This document shows positions 38,326 to 47,440 of a stretch of DNA of 64,000 nt, piece after piece. Each line of letters begins with the position of its first letter. The first letter of the stretch is position 1. The stretch comes from Brevundimonas vesicularis (GTDB lineage: Bacteria > Pseudomonadota > Alphaproteobacteria > Caulobacterales > Caulobacteraceae). The position numbers and the translations under genes are program-made. Where the stretch lies: the NCBI RefSeq assembly GCF_014204545.1, contig NZ_JACHLJ010000001.1, positions 1,550,001 through 1,614,000 of the forward strand, given 5' to 3'. The notes below the pieces were generated by a model. It ran no database searches and had not been told where the DNA came from. It was given only the letters and a program-made list of their open reading frames with translations.

Positions 38326-38748
38326 TCAGGCGTTGGGGCGGGCCTTCAGCTCGTCGCGGATCTCGGCTAGCAGGGCCTCGGTCGCCGTCGGCGCGGCGGG
38401 CGCCGGATCGGGCTTGGCGGCTTCCTGACGACGCAGAGCGTTGATGCCCTTGACCACAAGGAAGACGACCCAGGCGACGATCAGAAACTGGATCACGGTG
38501 TTCAGGAAGGCGCCGTATTGGATCGCCACCTTCTCGACGGCCTCGGTCGCCGGGTTCTCAGCCCTCAGAACCCATTCCAGTTCCGAGAAATCGATGCCGC
38601 CGGTGATCAGGCCGATGGGCGGCATCACCACCTGATCGACCAGGCTTTTGACGATGCCGTTGAAGGCGGCGCCGATGATCACGCCGACCGCCAGGTCCAC
38701 GACATTGCCCTTGACCGCGAACTCGCGAAACTCCGACAGCAGGCTCAT
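38326..38748 (-). CDS. mscL: Large-conductance mechanosensitive channel MscL
   Basis: 140 residues. MSLLSEFREFAVKGNVVDLAVGVIIGAAFNGIVKSLVDQVVMPPIG is the canonical N-terminal amphipathic helix and pore-lining first transmembrane helix; the second helix is at about 75-98 and a charged cytoplasmic helix closes the protein. It releases solutes on hypo-osmotic shock. Confidence 0.97.
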   Translation of the reverse strand: MSLLSEFREFAVKGNVVDLAVGVIIGAAFNGIVKSLVDQVVMPPIGLITGGIDFSELEWVLRAENPATEAVEKVAIQYGAFLNTVIQFLIVAWVVFLVVKGINALRRQEAAKPDPAPAAPTATEALLAEIRDELKARPNA

Positions 38749-38771
38749 GAGATTTCCTTGAGAATGTTAGA

Positions 38772-39062
38772 TCAGGCGTCGCCCGAGGCGTTCAGCCGCT
38801 CGCGCAACTCCTTGCCGCTCTTGAAGAAGGGGACGGCCTTGGCGGGCACCTCGACGGTTTCGCCAGTACGCGGATTGCGACCCGCGCGCGCCGGGCGCGA
38901 CCGCACAGACAGGGCGCCGAAACCGCGCAACTCGACCCGGCCGCCTTCGGACAAGGCCGAGGTCATGGTGTTGAGGATCACATTAACCAGCCGCTCGACC
39001 TCGGCGTGGGTCAGGTGGGTATTTTCGGCTGCAAGCTTCTCGATCAGTTCGGACTTGATCAT
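38772..39062 (-). CDS. ihfB: Integration host factor beta subunit
   Basis: 96-residue DNA-bending protein of the HU/IHF family: [23 protein letters not shown] start, [26 protein letters not shown] beta-arm with intercalating Pro, [15 protein letters not shown] end. The order rpsA then ihfB is conserved in proteobacteria and favours the IHF-beta assignment over HU. Confidence 0.95.
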   Translation of the reverse strand: MIKSELIEKLAAENTHLTHAEVERLVNVILNTMTSALSEGGRVELRGFGALSVRSRPARAGRNPRTGETVEVPAKAVPFFKSGKELRERLNASGDA

Positions 39063-39226
39063 CTGCGCCCCCGCGAGCTCGGAATGACGGGCTGTTTCGC
39101 CCGCCGTCGATCCAGAGCACACACCCTAACCTTCGACAGGCTCTGGAAAAAGCCCTTATCCGACAATGATGCGCGCCATTCGCAAGAAAAATGTCCGGAA
39201 GTGGACACAGGGTGTGCCAGACAGAG

Positions 39227-39256
39227 AAAAGGGCGACGGGATTGCTCCCGCCGCCC
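39227..39256 (-). terminator. Terminator after rpsA
   Basis: On the minus strand GGGCGGCGGGA / TCCCGTCGCCC with loop GCAA (one G-U pair) followed by TTTTCT. It separates the rpsA and ihfB transcripts. Confidence 0.85.
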
Positions 39257-39344
39257 TCATTCTTCGTCGCTATCGCGGAGCGCGCGGCGCTCTGCTGATT
39301 GAGCGAGGCGACCGAAGGACGCGGTGCGCCCTTCGGCTTGAGCC

Positions 39345-41048
39345 TTACTCCTTGGTGCCGGCGTTCTTCAGCGCGGCGCCCAGGATGTCGCCCAGCGAAG
39401 CGCCCGAATCGGACGATCCGAACTGTTCGATGGCTTCCTGCTCGTCCTTCATTTCCAGCGCCTTGATCGACACCGAGACGCGGCGCGAGGCCTTGTCCAC
39501 GGCGGTGATCATGGCGTCGACGCGGTCGCCGACGGCGAAGCGTTCCGGACGTTGCTCGTTGCGGTCGCGCGACAGGTCCGACTTGCGAACGAAGGCCGTG
39601 ACCGGCGCGTCGTCTTCACCGAACTTCACCTCGATGCCGCCCGACTCGATCGCCGTCACGGTGACGGTGATCTGCTGGCCGCGACGATAGGTGTCGCCCT
39701 CGCCGATCGGATCGCCGCCCAGCTGCTTGATGCCCAGCGAGACGCGTTCCTTCTCGACGTCGACGTCCAGGACCTTGGCCTTGACCATCTCGCCCTTGCG
39801 GTAGCGCTGGATGGCTTCTTCACCCGACACCGACCAGTCGAGGTCGGACAGGTGCACCATGCCGTCGATGTCGTTGTCCAGGCCGATGAACAGGCCGAAC
39901 TCGGTGGCGTTCTTGACTTCGCCCTCGACGGTCGAACCGATCGGGTTGTTGGCGACGAAGGCGTCCCACGGATTGTCCTGAGCCTGCTTCAGGCCCAGCG
40001 AGATGCGGCGCTTGGAGGCGTCGACATCCAGAACCACGACGTCGACTTCCTGCGAGGTCGAGACGATCTTGCCGGGGTGGACGTTCTTCTTGGTCCAGGA
40101 CATTTCCGAGACGTGCACCAGGCCCTCGACACCGGCTTCCAGCTCCACGAAGGCGCCGTAGTCGGTGATGTTGGTGATGCGGCCCGTGTACTTGGCGCCG
40201 ACCGGATACTTGGCTTCCACGCCGTCCCAGGGGTCCGACTGCAGTTGCTTCATGCCCAGCGAAATACGTTGGGTGTCCGGGTTGATCTTGACGATCTGGA
40301 CCTTGACGGTGTCGCCGACGGCCAGAACCTGGCTCGGGTGCGAAACGCGCTTCCACGACATGTCGGTGACGTGCAGCAGGCCGTCGATACCGCCCAGGTC
40401 GACGAACGCACCGTAGTCGGTGATGTTCTTGACGACGCCTTCGCGGACTTCACCCTCGGCCAGCTGACCGACCAGCTCCGTGCGCTGTTCGGCGCGGGCT
40501 TCTTCCAGGATGGCGCGACGCGACACGACGATGTTGCCGCGCGGACGGTCCATCTTCAGGATGGCGAAGGGTTGTTCCTTGCCCATCAGCGGGCCGACGT
40601 CGCGGACCGGACGGATGTCGACTTGCGAACCGGGCAGGAAGGCCGAGGCGCCGCCCAGGTCGACGGTGAAGCCGCCCTTGACGCGACCGACGATGGCGCC
40701 GTTGACCGGCTGGCCTTCGGCGAACACGACTTCCAGACGGGTCCAGGCTTCTTCGCGACGGGCCTTGTCGCGGCTGATGACGGCTTCGCCCAGGGCGTTC
40801 TCGACGCGCTCCAGGTAAACCTCGACGTTGTCGCCGACCTTGGGCAGGGCGCCGTCGTCGCCTTGGCCGAATTCGCGCATGGCGATGCGGCCTTCGGTCT
40901 TCAGACCGACGTCGATGATGACGATGTCTTTTTCGATGCCGACGACGCGGCCGTGCACGACCTGGCCTTCGCCGAAGTCGCGACCCGACAGTTGTTCGTC
41001 GAGCAGCGCCGAGAAGTCGTCGCGCGTGGGGTTGAGAGTATCAGACAT
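39345..41048 (-). CDS. rpsA: 30S ribosomal protein S1
   Basis: 567 residues with six S1 RNA-binding repeats; the later ones are clear (EGEVREGVVKNITDYGAFVDLGGIDGLLHVTDMSW, VGAKYTGRITNITDYGAFVELEAGVEGLVHVSEMSW and so on). It delivers mRNA to the 30S subunit. The reading frame is complete, with cmk upstream in the usual aroA-cmk-rpsA-ihfB order. Confidence 0.98.
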   Translation of the reverse strand: MSDTLNPTRDDFSALLDEQLSGRDFGEGQVVHGRVVGIEKDIVIIDVGLKTEGRIAMREFGQGDDGALPKVGDNVEVYLERVENALGEAVISRDKARREEAWTRLEVVFAEGQPVNGAIVGRVKGGFTVDLGGASAFLPGSQVDIRPVRDVGPLMGKEQPFAILKMDRPRGNIVVSRRAILEEARAEQRTELVGQLAEGEVREGVVKNITDYGAFVDLGGIDGLLHVTDMSWKRVSHPSQVLAVGDTVKVQIVKINPDTQRISLGMKQLQSDPWDGVEAKYPVGAKYTGRITNITDYGAFVELEAGVEGLVHVSEMSWTKKNVHPGKIVSTSQEVDVVVLDVDASKRRISLGLKQAQDNPWDAFVANNPIGSTVEGEVKNATEFGLFIGLDNDIDGMVHLSDLDWSVSGEEAIQRYRKGEMVKAKVLDVDVEKERVSLGIKQLGGDPIGEGDTYRRGQQITVTVTAIESGGIEVKFGEDDAPVTAFVRKSDLSRDRNEQRPERFAVGDRVDAMITAVDKASRRVSVSIKALEMKDEQEAIEQFGSSDSGASLGDILGAALKNAGTKE

Positions 41049-41247
41049 GAAGCTCTGGTGTTTCCAGTGGGGCTGTGGCGCGTGACCGAAGGACGATCCC
41101 GCGCGAGGTGGACCCCTGACGCAGCGAAAGGCGGCGCGCGGGGCGATGGGAAAAGATGGAATCAGGTCGTCGGGATGCGAGGCCGTTCAGAACGATCAAA
41201 ACGCCCGCGGAGGCCGAGGGTGGGAGCGTTGGATTTGCGAGGGCAGG

Positions 41248-41898
41248 TCAGAGACCATGTTTCGCGCGCGCCGCCTCGACGATACGGCGGGCCGCATCGA
41301 AGGCGGCTTCTATACCCAGATCGGTCGTATCCAGCAAGACCGCGTCATCGGCCTGAATCATCGGGGCTGCCCCGCGCCCGGCGTCGCGCTCGTCGCGGCG
41401 CTGGATATCGGCCAGCATGGCGTCGAAGGCGATCTCCGATCCGCGCGCCGTCAGCTGCTTCCAGCGGCGCGTGGCCCGCACTTCGGGCGTCGCGGTCACG
41501 AACAGTTTGGCCTGAGCGTTCGGCGCAATCACCGTGCCGATGTCGCGCCCGTCGAGAACGGCGCCCCCTGCCTGGGCCGCGAACGCCTGCTGCAGTTCCA
41601 GCAGAGCCGCGCGAACGCCGGCGAAGCTGGCGACACGGCTGGCGGCCTCGCCCGCCTCGCCCGTCGTCAGACGCGGATCGTCCGACAGACCCGCCGCGTC
41701 GAGGCCCCGCGCCGCCTGCGTCGCCGCCGCCTCGTCATCCAGGGATCCGCCGTCCGCCAGCACCTTTGCGCCCACGGCCCGGTACAGCAGCCCCGTATCC
41801 AGATGCGGCAGGCCATAGGTTTGGGCCAGGCGCGCGGCGATGGTCCCCTTGCCAGAGGCGGCCGGTCCGTCGACGGCGATGACGAGAGGCTGTGTCAG
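41248..41898 (-). CDS. cmk: Cytidylate kinase with apparent CTG start
   Basis: 216 residues if translation begins at the CTG at 41896-41898. Reads (M)TQPLVIAVDGPAASGKGT with the P-loop in the first 20 residues as in the family, then LDTGLLYRAVG, AVLDGRDIGTVIAP and RRDERDAGR, all cytidylate kinase motifs. No ATG, GTG or TTG lies between the upstream in-frame stop (41950-41952) and the P-loop; the next in-frame GTG (41775) would remove the P-loop. GGAAG lies 7 bases before the CTG. Phosphorylates CMP and dCMP. Confidence 0.85.
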   Translation of the reverse strand: MTQPLVIAVDGPAASGKGTIAARLAQTYGLPHLDTGLLYRAVGAKVLADGGSLDDEAAATQAARGLDAAGLSDDPRLTTGEAGEAASRVASFAGVRAALLELQQAFAAQAGGAVLDGRDIGTVIAPNAQAKLFVTATPEVRATRRWKQLTARGSEIAFDAMLADIQRRDERDAGRGAAPMIQADDAVLLDTTDLGIEAAFDAARRIVEAARAKHGL

Positions 41899-42002
41899 GG
41901 TGGATCTTCCGAGATTTCGCGAGCGCCGACAGCGCCCAAGCGACGATGTTCAGGAGAAGGGAACGCCTAGCCTTTCCTTGCCCAGCTACACAAGCTCAAG
42001 TG

Positions 42003-42341
42003 CTATTCTTGCCCTGAGCGAATAAGTTTGGGTTGCGCCGACCAACCCAGGGCGCTCACAGCGCAAAGCACGCCAAAAAGCACCGAAGGCATCATCCCCC
42101 TGAGGATGACGATCGTCTTAAATTCACGTGGATGCTGGCTGCGAGAGACCCTGTAGAAGCCGAACCCGTTGACCTCGAACCCTTTATTTTCAAGCATCTT
42201 GGCGTAACGTGGCTTCGTTTGGTCCCAAGTCTCGCCGTCACCGAGATCAATAAACGATGCAACTGCCCATAGGATAAACAGACAGCCGGCAAACGTCGCC
42301 AACCTAGCCAGAACCCGGCGCGAGGCCCGGCCTTCGGTCAC
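42003..42341 (-). CDS. Small membrane protein, unknown function
   Basis: 112 residues with two hydrophobic helices (about 13-31, [21 protein letters not shown]; about 84-100, [17 protein letters not shown]). The start overlaps the aroA stop as ATGA. It sits between aroA and cmk, which are usually adjacent, and its third positions are less GC-rich than its neighbours, so it may be a later insertion. No family recognised. Confidence 0.6.
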   Translation of the reverse strand: MTEGRASRRVLARLATFAGCLFILWAVASFIDLGDGETWDQTKPRYAKMLENKGFEVNGFGFYRVSRSQHPREFKTIVILRGMMPSVLFGVLCAVSALGWSAQPKLIRSGQE

Positions 42342-43657
42342 GCGATCCGCCCGCCCAGCCCGTTCATCATCTCGACGAAGCCGGGAAAGCTCGTGGCGAT
42401 CATGCCGGGCTCGTCGACCGAGACCGGCTGTTCAGCGGCCAGCCCCAGGACCAGATGGCTCATGGCGATGCGGTGGTCGTGGGCGGTATGGACCAGGCCG
42501 CCGCCGCGCACCGCCCCGCCCCAGCCGGCGCCGGTGACGATGAAGCCTTCCGGCTCCTCCTCGACCTGAACCCCGCAGGCGCGCAGGCCCTCGACCATCA
42601 GCGAGATCCGGTCGCTTTCCTTGACCCGCATCTCGCCCACGCCACGCATGATAGTGACGCCGTCCGCAAAGGCCGCCGTCGCCGCCAGGATCGGATATTC
42701 GTCGATCATCGAGGCGGCGCGATCCTCAGGCACGACCACGCCCTTCAGGGACGAATGGCGGGCGGTGATGTCGCCGACCTCTTCGCCCCCGGCCTCACGC
42801 CGGTTGGTGATGGTCAGGTCGGCGCCCATCTCGATCCAGGTGTCGAACAGGCCGGTGCGAAGCGGGTTCAGCATCACGCCCTCGACCGTGACCTCCGACC
42901 CCGGAACGATCAGACCGGTCGCCAGGGGAAACGCCGCCGAGGACGGATCGCCCGGCACGGCGACGAAGGTCCCGGTCAGGGCCTGACCGCCCTTCAGAGT
43001 CACCTTCCAGCCCTCGCCCTTCTCCTCGACGCCCACCTCGGCGCCGAAGGCCCGCAGCATCCGCTCGGTGTGGTCGCGGCTCTTTTCGGGCTCGACCACC
43101 GAGGTGACGCCCTCGGCGTTCAGCCCCGCCAGCAGGATGGCCGACTTAACCTGGGCCGAAGCCACCGTCTGCACATAGTCGATGGCCTTCAACGTGCCGC
43201 CGGTCAGGGCCACCGGCAACCGATCCTCGGCCGCCTGCCAGTCGAACGCCGCGCCCATGTCGGCCAGCGGTCCCGTGACCCGCTTCATCGGACGCTTTCT
43301 CAGCGAACCGTCGCCATCGAAGGTCGCCGTCAGCGGATAGCCGGCCGCCGCCCCCATCAGCAGCCGCACCCCGGTTCCGGCGTTGCCGCAGTCGATCACC
43401 GACGCCGGCGTCTTAAAGCCCCCCGCCCCCTCGATCCGCCATCTGCCGTCGCCGGTCCGCTCGACCTTGGCGCCGAAGGCCTCGACCGCGCGGGCGGTGG
43501 CCAGGACGTCGTCGCCTTCCAGAAGACCCTCGACCTCAGTCACGCCCGACGCCATTCCGCCCAGGATCATCGACCGGTGCGACATCGACTTGTCGCCCGG
43601 CGCGCGGACCTTTCCGGTCAGGGCGGATGCGCGGCGCGAAGTCAGTTGGGACGGCAT
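42338..43657 (-). CDS. aroA: 5-enolpyruvylshikimate-3-phosphate synthase
   Basis: 439 residues. Joins phosphoenolpyruvate and shikimate 3-phosphate in chorismate synthesis. [15 protein letters not shown] near 20, [18 protein letters not shown] near 90, MRVKESDRI near 350 and [13 protein letters not shown] near 395 are the EPSP synthase signatures. The start at [13 protein letters not shown] was chosen; the frame is open further upstream without homology. Confidence 0.97.
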   Translation of the reverse strand: MPSQLTSRRASALTGKVRAPGDKSMSHRSMILGGMASGVTEVEGLLEGDDVLATARAVEAFGAKVERTGDGRWRIEGAGGFKTPASVIDCGNAGTGVRLLMGAAAGYPLTATFDGDGSLRKRPMKRVTGPLADMGAAFDWQAAEDRLPVALTGGTLKAIDYVQTVASAQVKSAILLAGLNAEGVTSVVEPEKSRDHTERMLRAFGAEVGVEEKGEGWKVTLKGGQALTGTFVAVPGDPSSAAFPLATGLIVPGSEVTVEGVMLNPLRTGLFDTWIEMGADLTITNRREAGGEEVGDITARHSSLKGVVVPEDRAASMIDEYPILAATAAFADGVTIMRGVGEMRVKESDRISLMVEGLRACGVQVEEEPEGFIVTGAGWGGAVRGGGLVHTAHDHRIAMSHLVLGLAAEQPVSVDEPGMIATSFPGFVEMMNGLGGRIA

Positions 43658-43782
43658 GATCACCCGCTTCAGGCTGTATTGTGCGAAGGGCCGCGCGGGC
43701 GGCGCGAAAGACAGCTTTTGACAGCGGGTCAAAGGGGTGGCAAGGGACCGCCCCGAATTCAACCCGTTGAAAGCATCCAAAC

Positions 43783-44244
43783 GTGGCCAATCCCGAACTG
43801 GGCGCCAAACAGGTCTGCCCCAACTGCCAGGCGAAGTTTTACGACCTGAACCGTCGCCCTGCACACTGCCCCAAATGCGGAACCGACTTCGATCCGGAAG
43901 AGGCGATGAAGCTGCGCAGCCGCCGCGCCCGTCCCGGTTATCCGTCCGACGATGAGGACACGGAAGACCAGGTCAAGGACAAGAAGGTCGACGGCGACGA
44001 GGACGAGGAAGACGACGTCAAGACGCCGGAAATCGACGAGGAAGGCCACGAGCCGATCCTGACGCCGGACGACGAGGACGAAGACTCCCCGGCCGACGCC
44101 TCGGAAGAAGCCGGCATGGGCTCGACCGACGGCGACGACGATCTGCTGGCCGACGACGATGACGACTCCGTGCCGTTCATCGAGGACGAAGACGACGACT
44201 CGATCGACGACGAGATCGCCAAGCCGTCGCGCGACGACGACTGA
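43783..44244 (+). CDS. FYDLN-acid (TIGR02300-type) protein
   Basis: 153 residues beginning at a GTG. Zinc-ribbon-like N-terminus ([22 protein letters not shown]) with the FYDLN signature, followed by a very acidic tail of Asp/Glu runs. This family is restricted to alphaproteobacteria and has no assigned function; the location between aroA and tRNA-Ala is typical. Confidence 0.93.
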   Translation: MANPELGAKQVCPNCQAKFYDLNRRPAHCPKCGTDFDPEEAMKLRSRRARPGYPSDDEDTEDQVKDKKVDGDEDEEDDVKTPEIDEEGHEPILTPDDEDEDSPADASEEAGMGSTDGDDDLLADDDDDSVPFIEDEDDDSIDDEIAKPSRDDD

Positions 44245-44398
44245 TTTTCGGGCCTATCGCGCTTCGCGCGACATGAGGCCTGACTTGTTCGGGGCTTGTG
44301 GATAGGCTCAGATTCTTGTTGCACCCGCCGCATTTCCCGTTAGGGAGACGCGGCGGGACAGCAGGCCTTTCGGACCTTTCGGTTTGAAAAACCTGCGT

Positions 44399-44427
44399 AT
44401 TTTCACCCTTGGGAACGCGGTGAAAAT
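44399..44427. repeat. Inverted repeat upstream of tRNA-Ala
   Basis: ATTTTCACC and GGTGAAAAT, 9-base perfect arms, separated by 11 bases. It might be a terminator for the FYDLN gene or an upstream site for the tRNA promoter; no T run follows. Confidence 0.5.
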
Positions 44428-44443
44428 AAATCTCGAAACGGGC

Positions 44444-44472
44444 TTGATCGCAGAAAAAGCCTGACCTAGTTT
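44444..44472 (+). promoter_or_regulatory. Possible promoter of tRNA-Ala
   Basis: TTGATC, 17-base spacer, TAGTTT, ending 58 bases before the mature tRNA 5' end. The match to a housekeeping promoter is moderate. Confidence 0.35.
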
Positions 44473-44530
44473 CCGCCGCCTCGCCGGGGGCCATCGCAAG
44501 ATGAACCGGGCGATCCAGACCGACAGGTCC

Positions 44531-44606
<76 letters not shown>

Positions 44607-44769
44607 TCGTCACCTCCGAGCACCGCAAGGTGTTCGGAGGGACGGCCATCTTCCCCCACATTTTCGATCCGCAGAAGTCGCCGTTCGGCGCGACCAGCCG
44701 CCCGCCTCTCGTCCGATGACAGATGCGGCAGGCGGCTCGATCCGAGCCTCCCGCCGCGACAGCCGCCGA

Positions 44770-45093
44770 TCAGTTCTCGACTTCGGTCGTTCCCTGGCGG
44801 AACTCTTCGGCCGGCACGAAGGCCGAGCCGTCTTCATCCAGCACCCAGACGCCGATCAGCGCGGGGTGATCCGGGGTGACGTCTTCGTCCAGCAGGTCGC
44901 CCTCATAGACGCCGACATTGCTGTAATCGAAATCCAGCAGCAGCTGTTCGGCCATGTCGATCATTTCGTCGGCCATGCGGCGTGCATAACCCACCGCCTC
45001 GCTGGCGTCGGAAAAGTCGTCCGTCAGCGTATTGACCTCTGCGGCCTCGCTGCCCTGAACGGCGCTGGTGGTGACGATGGTGAATGCGGACAT
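44770..45093 (-). CDS. Small acidic hypothetical protein
   Basis: 107 residues from MSAFTIVTTSAVQ. Rich in Asp and Glu, with a helical middle (ARRMADEMIDMAEQLLLDFDY); no signal peptide or membrane segment. The start follows AAGAAAGATCACC. Unrecognised family. Confidence 0.7.
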   Translation of the reverse strand: MSAFTIVTTSAVQGSEAAEVNTLTDDFSDASEAVGYARRMADEMIDMAEQLLLDFDYSNVGVYEGDLLDEDVTPDHPALIGVWVLDEDGSAFVPAEEFRQGTTEVEN

Positions 45094-45173
45094 GGTGATC
45101 TTTCTTGAGTCTAAGGACTTCACCTAGCCCGTTTGGTCCCGCAACACGTGGAAATTCGGTTGCGCCATCGACG

Positions 45174-46355
45174 CTATCGATCGGCCCCGCCCCGATCGTT
45201 GCGCTTGGTCGCGCGATAGACCTTCTGCAGGCCGCCCAACCGCCGACGTTCTGCAGCCTTGGCGATCCGTTCCGCCTTGTCCCCCGTCGCCGCCAGTTCC
45301 GACTTCAGCTTCTGGAAATGCGCCCAGCGCGATCCCTCCAGCGTACCATCGGCCAGGGCCGCCTGGACAGCGCATCCCGGCTCGCTCACATGGCCGCAGT
45401 TGGTGAAGCGGCACGCCTGCATCAGCTGTTCGATGTCGTCGAAGACCGCTTCCACACCCTCTTCGGCGTCGATCAGGCCCACTTCGCGAATGCCGGGCGT
45501 GTCGATGATGAGACCGCCGCCGGGCAGCGGGAGCAGCTGGCGGTGGCTGGTGGTATGCCGTCCCTGGTCGTCGGATGCGCGGATCGCCTGGGTCGCCATC
45601 CGATCCTCGTTCAGGAAGGCGTTGACCAGGGTAGACTTGCCGACACCCGACGAGCCGATCAGGACACAGGTCTCGCCCGGCTTCACCTGAAGACGCAGCG
45701 CCTCAAGGCCGACGCCTTTGCGCGCCGAGACGGTCAGGACCAGGGCCTGCGTCTCCAGCGCCGCCACCTGAGCGGCCTCGGCTTGGGGGTCGGCGCTGAG
45801 ATCCGACTTCGTCAGAACGAGGACAGGCCGCGCTCCGCTGTCCATCGCCGCAGCCAGGAAACGCTGGATCCGACGCGGATTCAGATCCGCATTCATCGAG
45901 GTGACGACGAAGGCCACGTCGATATTGGCCGCCAGGATCTGGGTTCGACGCACGCTGTCGGCCGCCCGTCTCACGAAGGCCGTGCGGCGAGGCAGGACGG
46001 CGTGGATGGTGGCGGCGCCGTCCTGAGGGTTCGGCGACAGCGCCACCCAATCGCCGACGGCAGGGGGCCCAGTCTCCTGAGCCTCGTGCCGAAGCCGGCC
46101 TGACGCCTTGGCTTGAAGCTCGCCCGCATCCGTGGCGACCAAATAGCCGTTGCGATGTTGGAGGATGACGCGGCCCGGCGTGTGACCGGCATGGGCATGC
46201 GGCGCGAACACGGTCGCCCAGACCTCGGACCATCCATACTGTTCGATCAAGTCAACGGCATCCCTGTCGCTCGCGCTCCTCAGCCGCCTTGTGCTGAACA
46301 CTGTCCCAAAGCCTTGCCAGTCGGCGGGGCCGCGAACAAGCACACTGGCCTTCAC
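45174..46355 (-). CDS. rsgA: Ribosome small-subunit-dependent GTPase RsgA
   Basis: Up to 393 residues. Circularly permuted GTPase: OB-fold region (about 45-135), then G4 LTKSD, G5 VSA, G1 GSSGVGKSTLVN and G3 DTPGI, and a zinc site CRFTNCGHVSEPGC. It helps final maturation of the 30S subunit. The start is uncertain: the longest frame starts at GTG 46355 with AAGG directly abutting it, while conserved sequence begins near YGWSEVWATVF, so an internal GTG or TTG may be used. Confidence 0.92.
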   Translation of the reverse strand: MKASVLVRGPADWQGFGTVFSTRRLRSASDRDAVDLIEQYGWSEVWATVFAPHAHAGHTPGRVILQHRNGYLVATDAGELQAKASGRLRHEAQETGPPAVGDWVALSPNPQDGAATIHAVLPRRTAFVRRAADSVRRTQILAANIDVAFVVTSMNADLNPRRIQRFLAAAMDSGARPVLVLTKSDLSADPQAEAAQVAALETQALVLTVSARKGVGLEALRLQVKPGETCVLIGSSGVGKSTLVNAFLNEDRMATQAIRASDDQGRHTTSHRQLLPLPGGGLIIDTPGIREVGLIDAEEGVEAVFDDIEQLMQACRFTNCGHVSEPGCAVQAALADGTLEGSRWAHFQKLKSELAATGDKAERIAKAAERRRLGGLQKVYRATKRNDRGGADR

Positions 46356-46407
46356 CCTTCACGACAAAGAGACCGGCCGGTCGATCTCTGAGCGAACGGC
46401 TGCGTGC

Positions 46408-47175
46408 TTAAAGCAGCGTGGCGGCCAGATTGACGGTCAGCGCCAGGATGACGGCGTTGAAGAACCAGGCGATCAGGCTGTGAAACGTCGCCAGGCCGCG
46501 CAGCTTGCGGCTGGAGATCTGCACATCGGCCGTCTGGTTCGCCACGCCGATGATCAGGGCGAAGTGCAGAAAGTCCCAGTAGTCCGCGTCCTCCTCGCCC
46601 GGAAAGATCAGCCCGCCCTGATCGCCCTTGCCGTCGTCACGCGGGGCATAGAAGCCGTGGGCGTAATGCAGGGCGAAGATGATGTGGACGTACAGCCACG
46701 ACAGGCCGACGGTGCACACTGAGAACACCGCCTGCCCCACCGTCGGCTTGCCGTCGCTGGCCACCATGGCAAGGACCAGGACCACGACGCTGGCCACGGC
46801 CGCCGCCATACTGAGCGGCAGGACCAGAACGCCCGCCTGATCCAGTTCCGCCGCGCGGCGCCGGATCGCCTCTTGCGAACGCGCCTTGAAGATTCGTGCA
46901 AAGGTCGCGACGAGGAAGGTCGCCACGCCCGCGTCCCAGCCAGCCGCCAGTCGCATCGGCCAGCCGAGGCTGGCCGGCGCCAGCGCCGCAACGGCCGCCA
47001 GCACCAGCAGCCCGAGCCATAGCGACAAATGTAGACGGAACAGGCGCGCGACAGATCCCATGCCCGCGAGATTGCGCATTCCTGGTCGCACGTCCAGCGA
47101 CCACGCGGCCTGCGGAGCGGTGGCGACCGAAAGGATTTCCGTCTCATTGAGGGACATGTCTGTCGGCGACGTCAT
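46408..47175 (-). CDS. DUF1345-family membrane protein
   Basis: 255 residues, about six transmembrane helices. FALHYAHGFYAPR, GLIFPGEEDADYWDFLHFALIIG, TADVQISSRKLRGLATFHSLIAWFFNAVILAL match the DUF1345 pattern. Function unknown. The N-terminal 20 residues may be over-extended; an internal start (MRNLAGMGS) is possible. Confidence 0.85.
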   Translation of the reverse strand: MTSPTDMSLNETEILSVATAPQAAWSLDVRPGMRNLAGMGSVARLFRLHLSLWLGLLVLAAVAALAPASLGWPMRLAAGWDAGVATFLVATFARIFKARSQEAIRRRAAELDQAGVLVLPLSMAAAVASVVVLVLAMVASDGKPTVGQAVFSVCTVGLSWLYVHIIFALHYAHGFYAPRDDGKGDQGGLIFPGEEDADYWDFLHFALIIGVANQTADVQISSRKLRGLATFHSLIAWFFNAVILALTVNLAATLL

Positions 47176-47440
47176 AGAAGTGTCGGTTATCGTTTCGGGG
47201 GAAACGCGAATGCTGGTGTCGATCGTGATCGGCGAGGCTCTTTATCTGGCGCATCGCTGTCGGCGGGCGTTGATCGCCTCGCCCGTGGTGCTGGTAGGCC
47301 TCTGGGCCGTGATGACCGTCATGCCGCACGGCTCGGTTCATCTGCCGAACTGACGAGAAGCTGTCGGCGGTCATTTCAGGCGCCGGACCGAATCCGGCGC
47401 CCCAGGCGTTGTCAGGTGTGAACCCCACGCCGAGGACGTC

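Noticed and set aside
39231-39256. CRISPR or repeat array in the window
   Set aside because: I looked for regularly spaced direct repeats and found none; the repeats present are hairpins, two dispersed inverted repeat families and one short tandem.
41248-41775. cmk beginning at GTG 41775 (175 residues)
   Set aside because: It would lack the P-loop, which is encoded in frame just upstream.
39552-41882. 776-codon plus-strand frame antisense to rpsA and cmk
   Set aside because: Repeating Val-Asp-Val-like sequence is the reverse image of S1 repeats; rpsA is certain on the other strand.
44245-44530. Small RNA gene upstream of tRNA-Ala
   Set aside because: The inverted repeat and AT-rich patch are explained as promoter or terminator signals; no known RNA fold was recognised.
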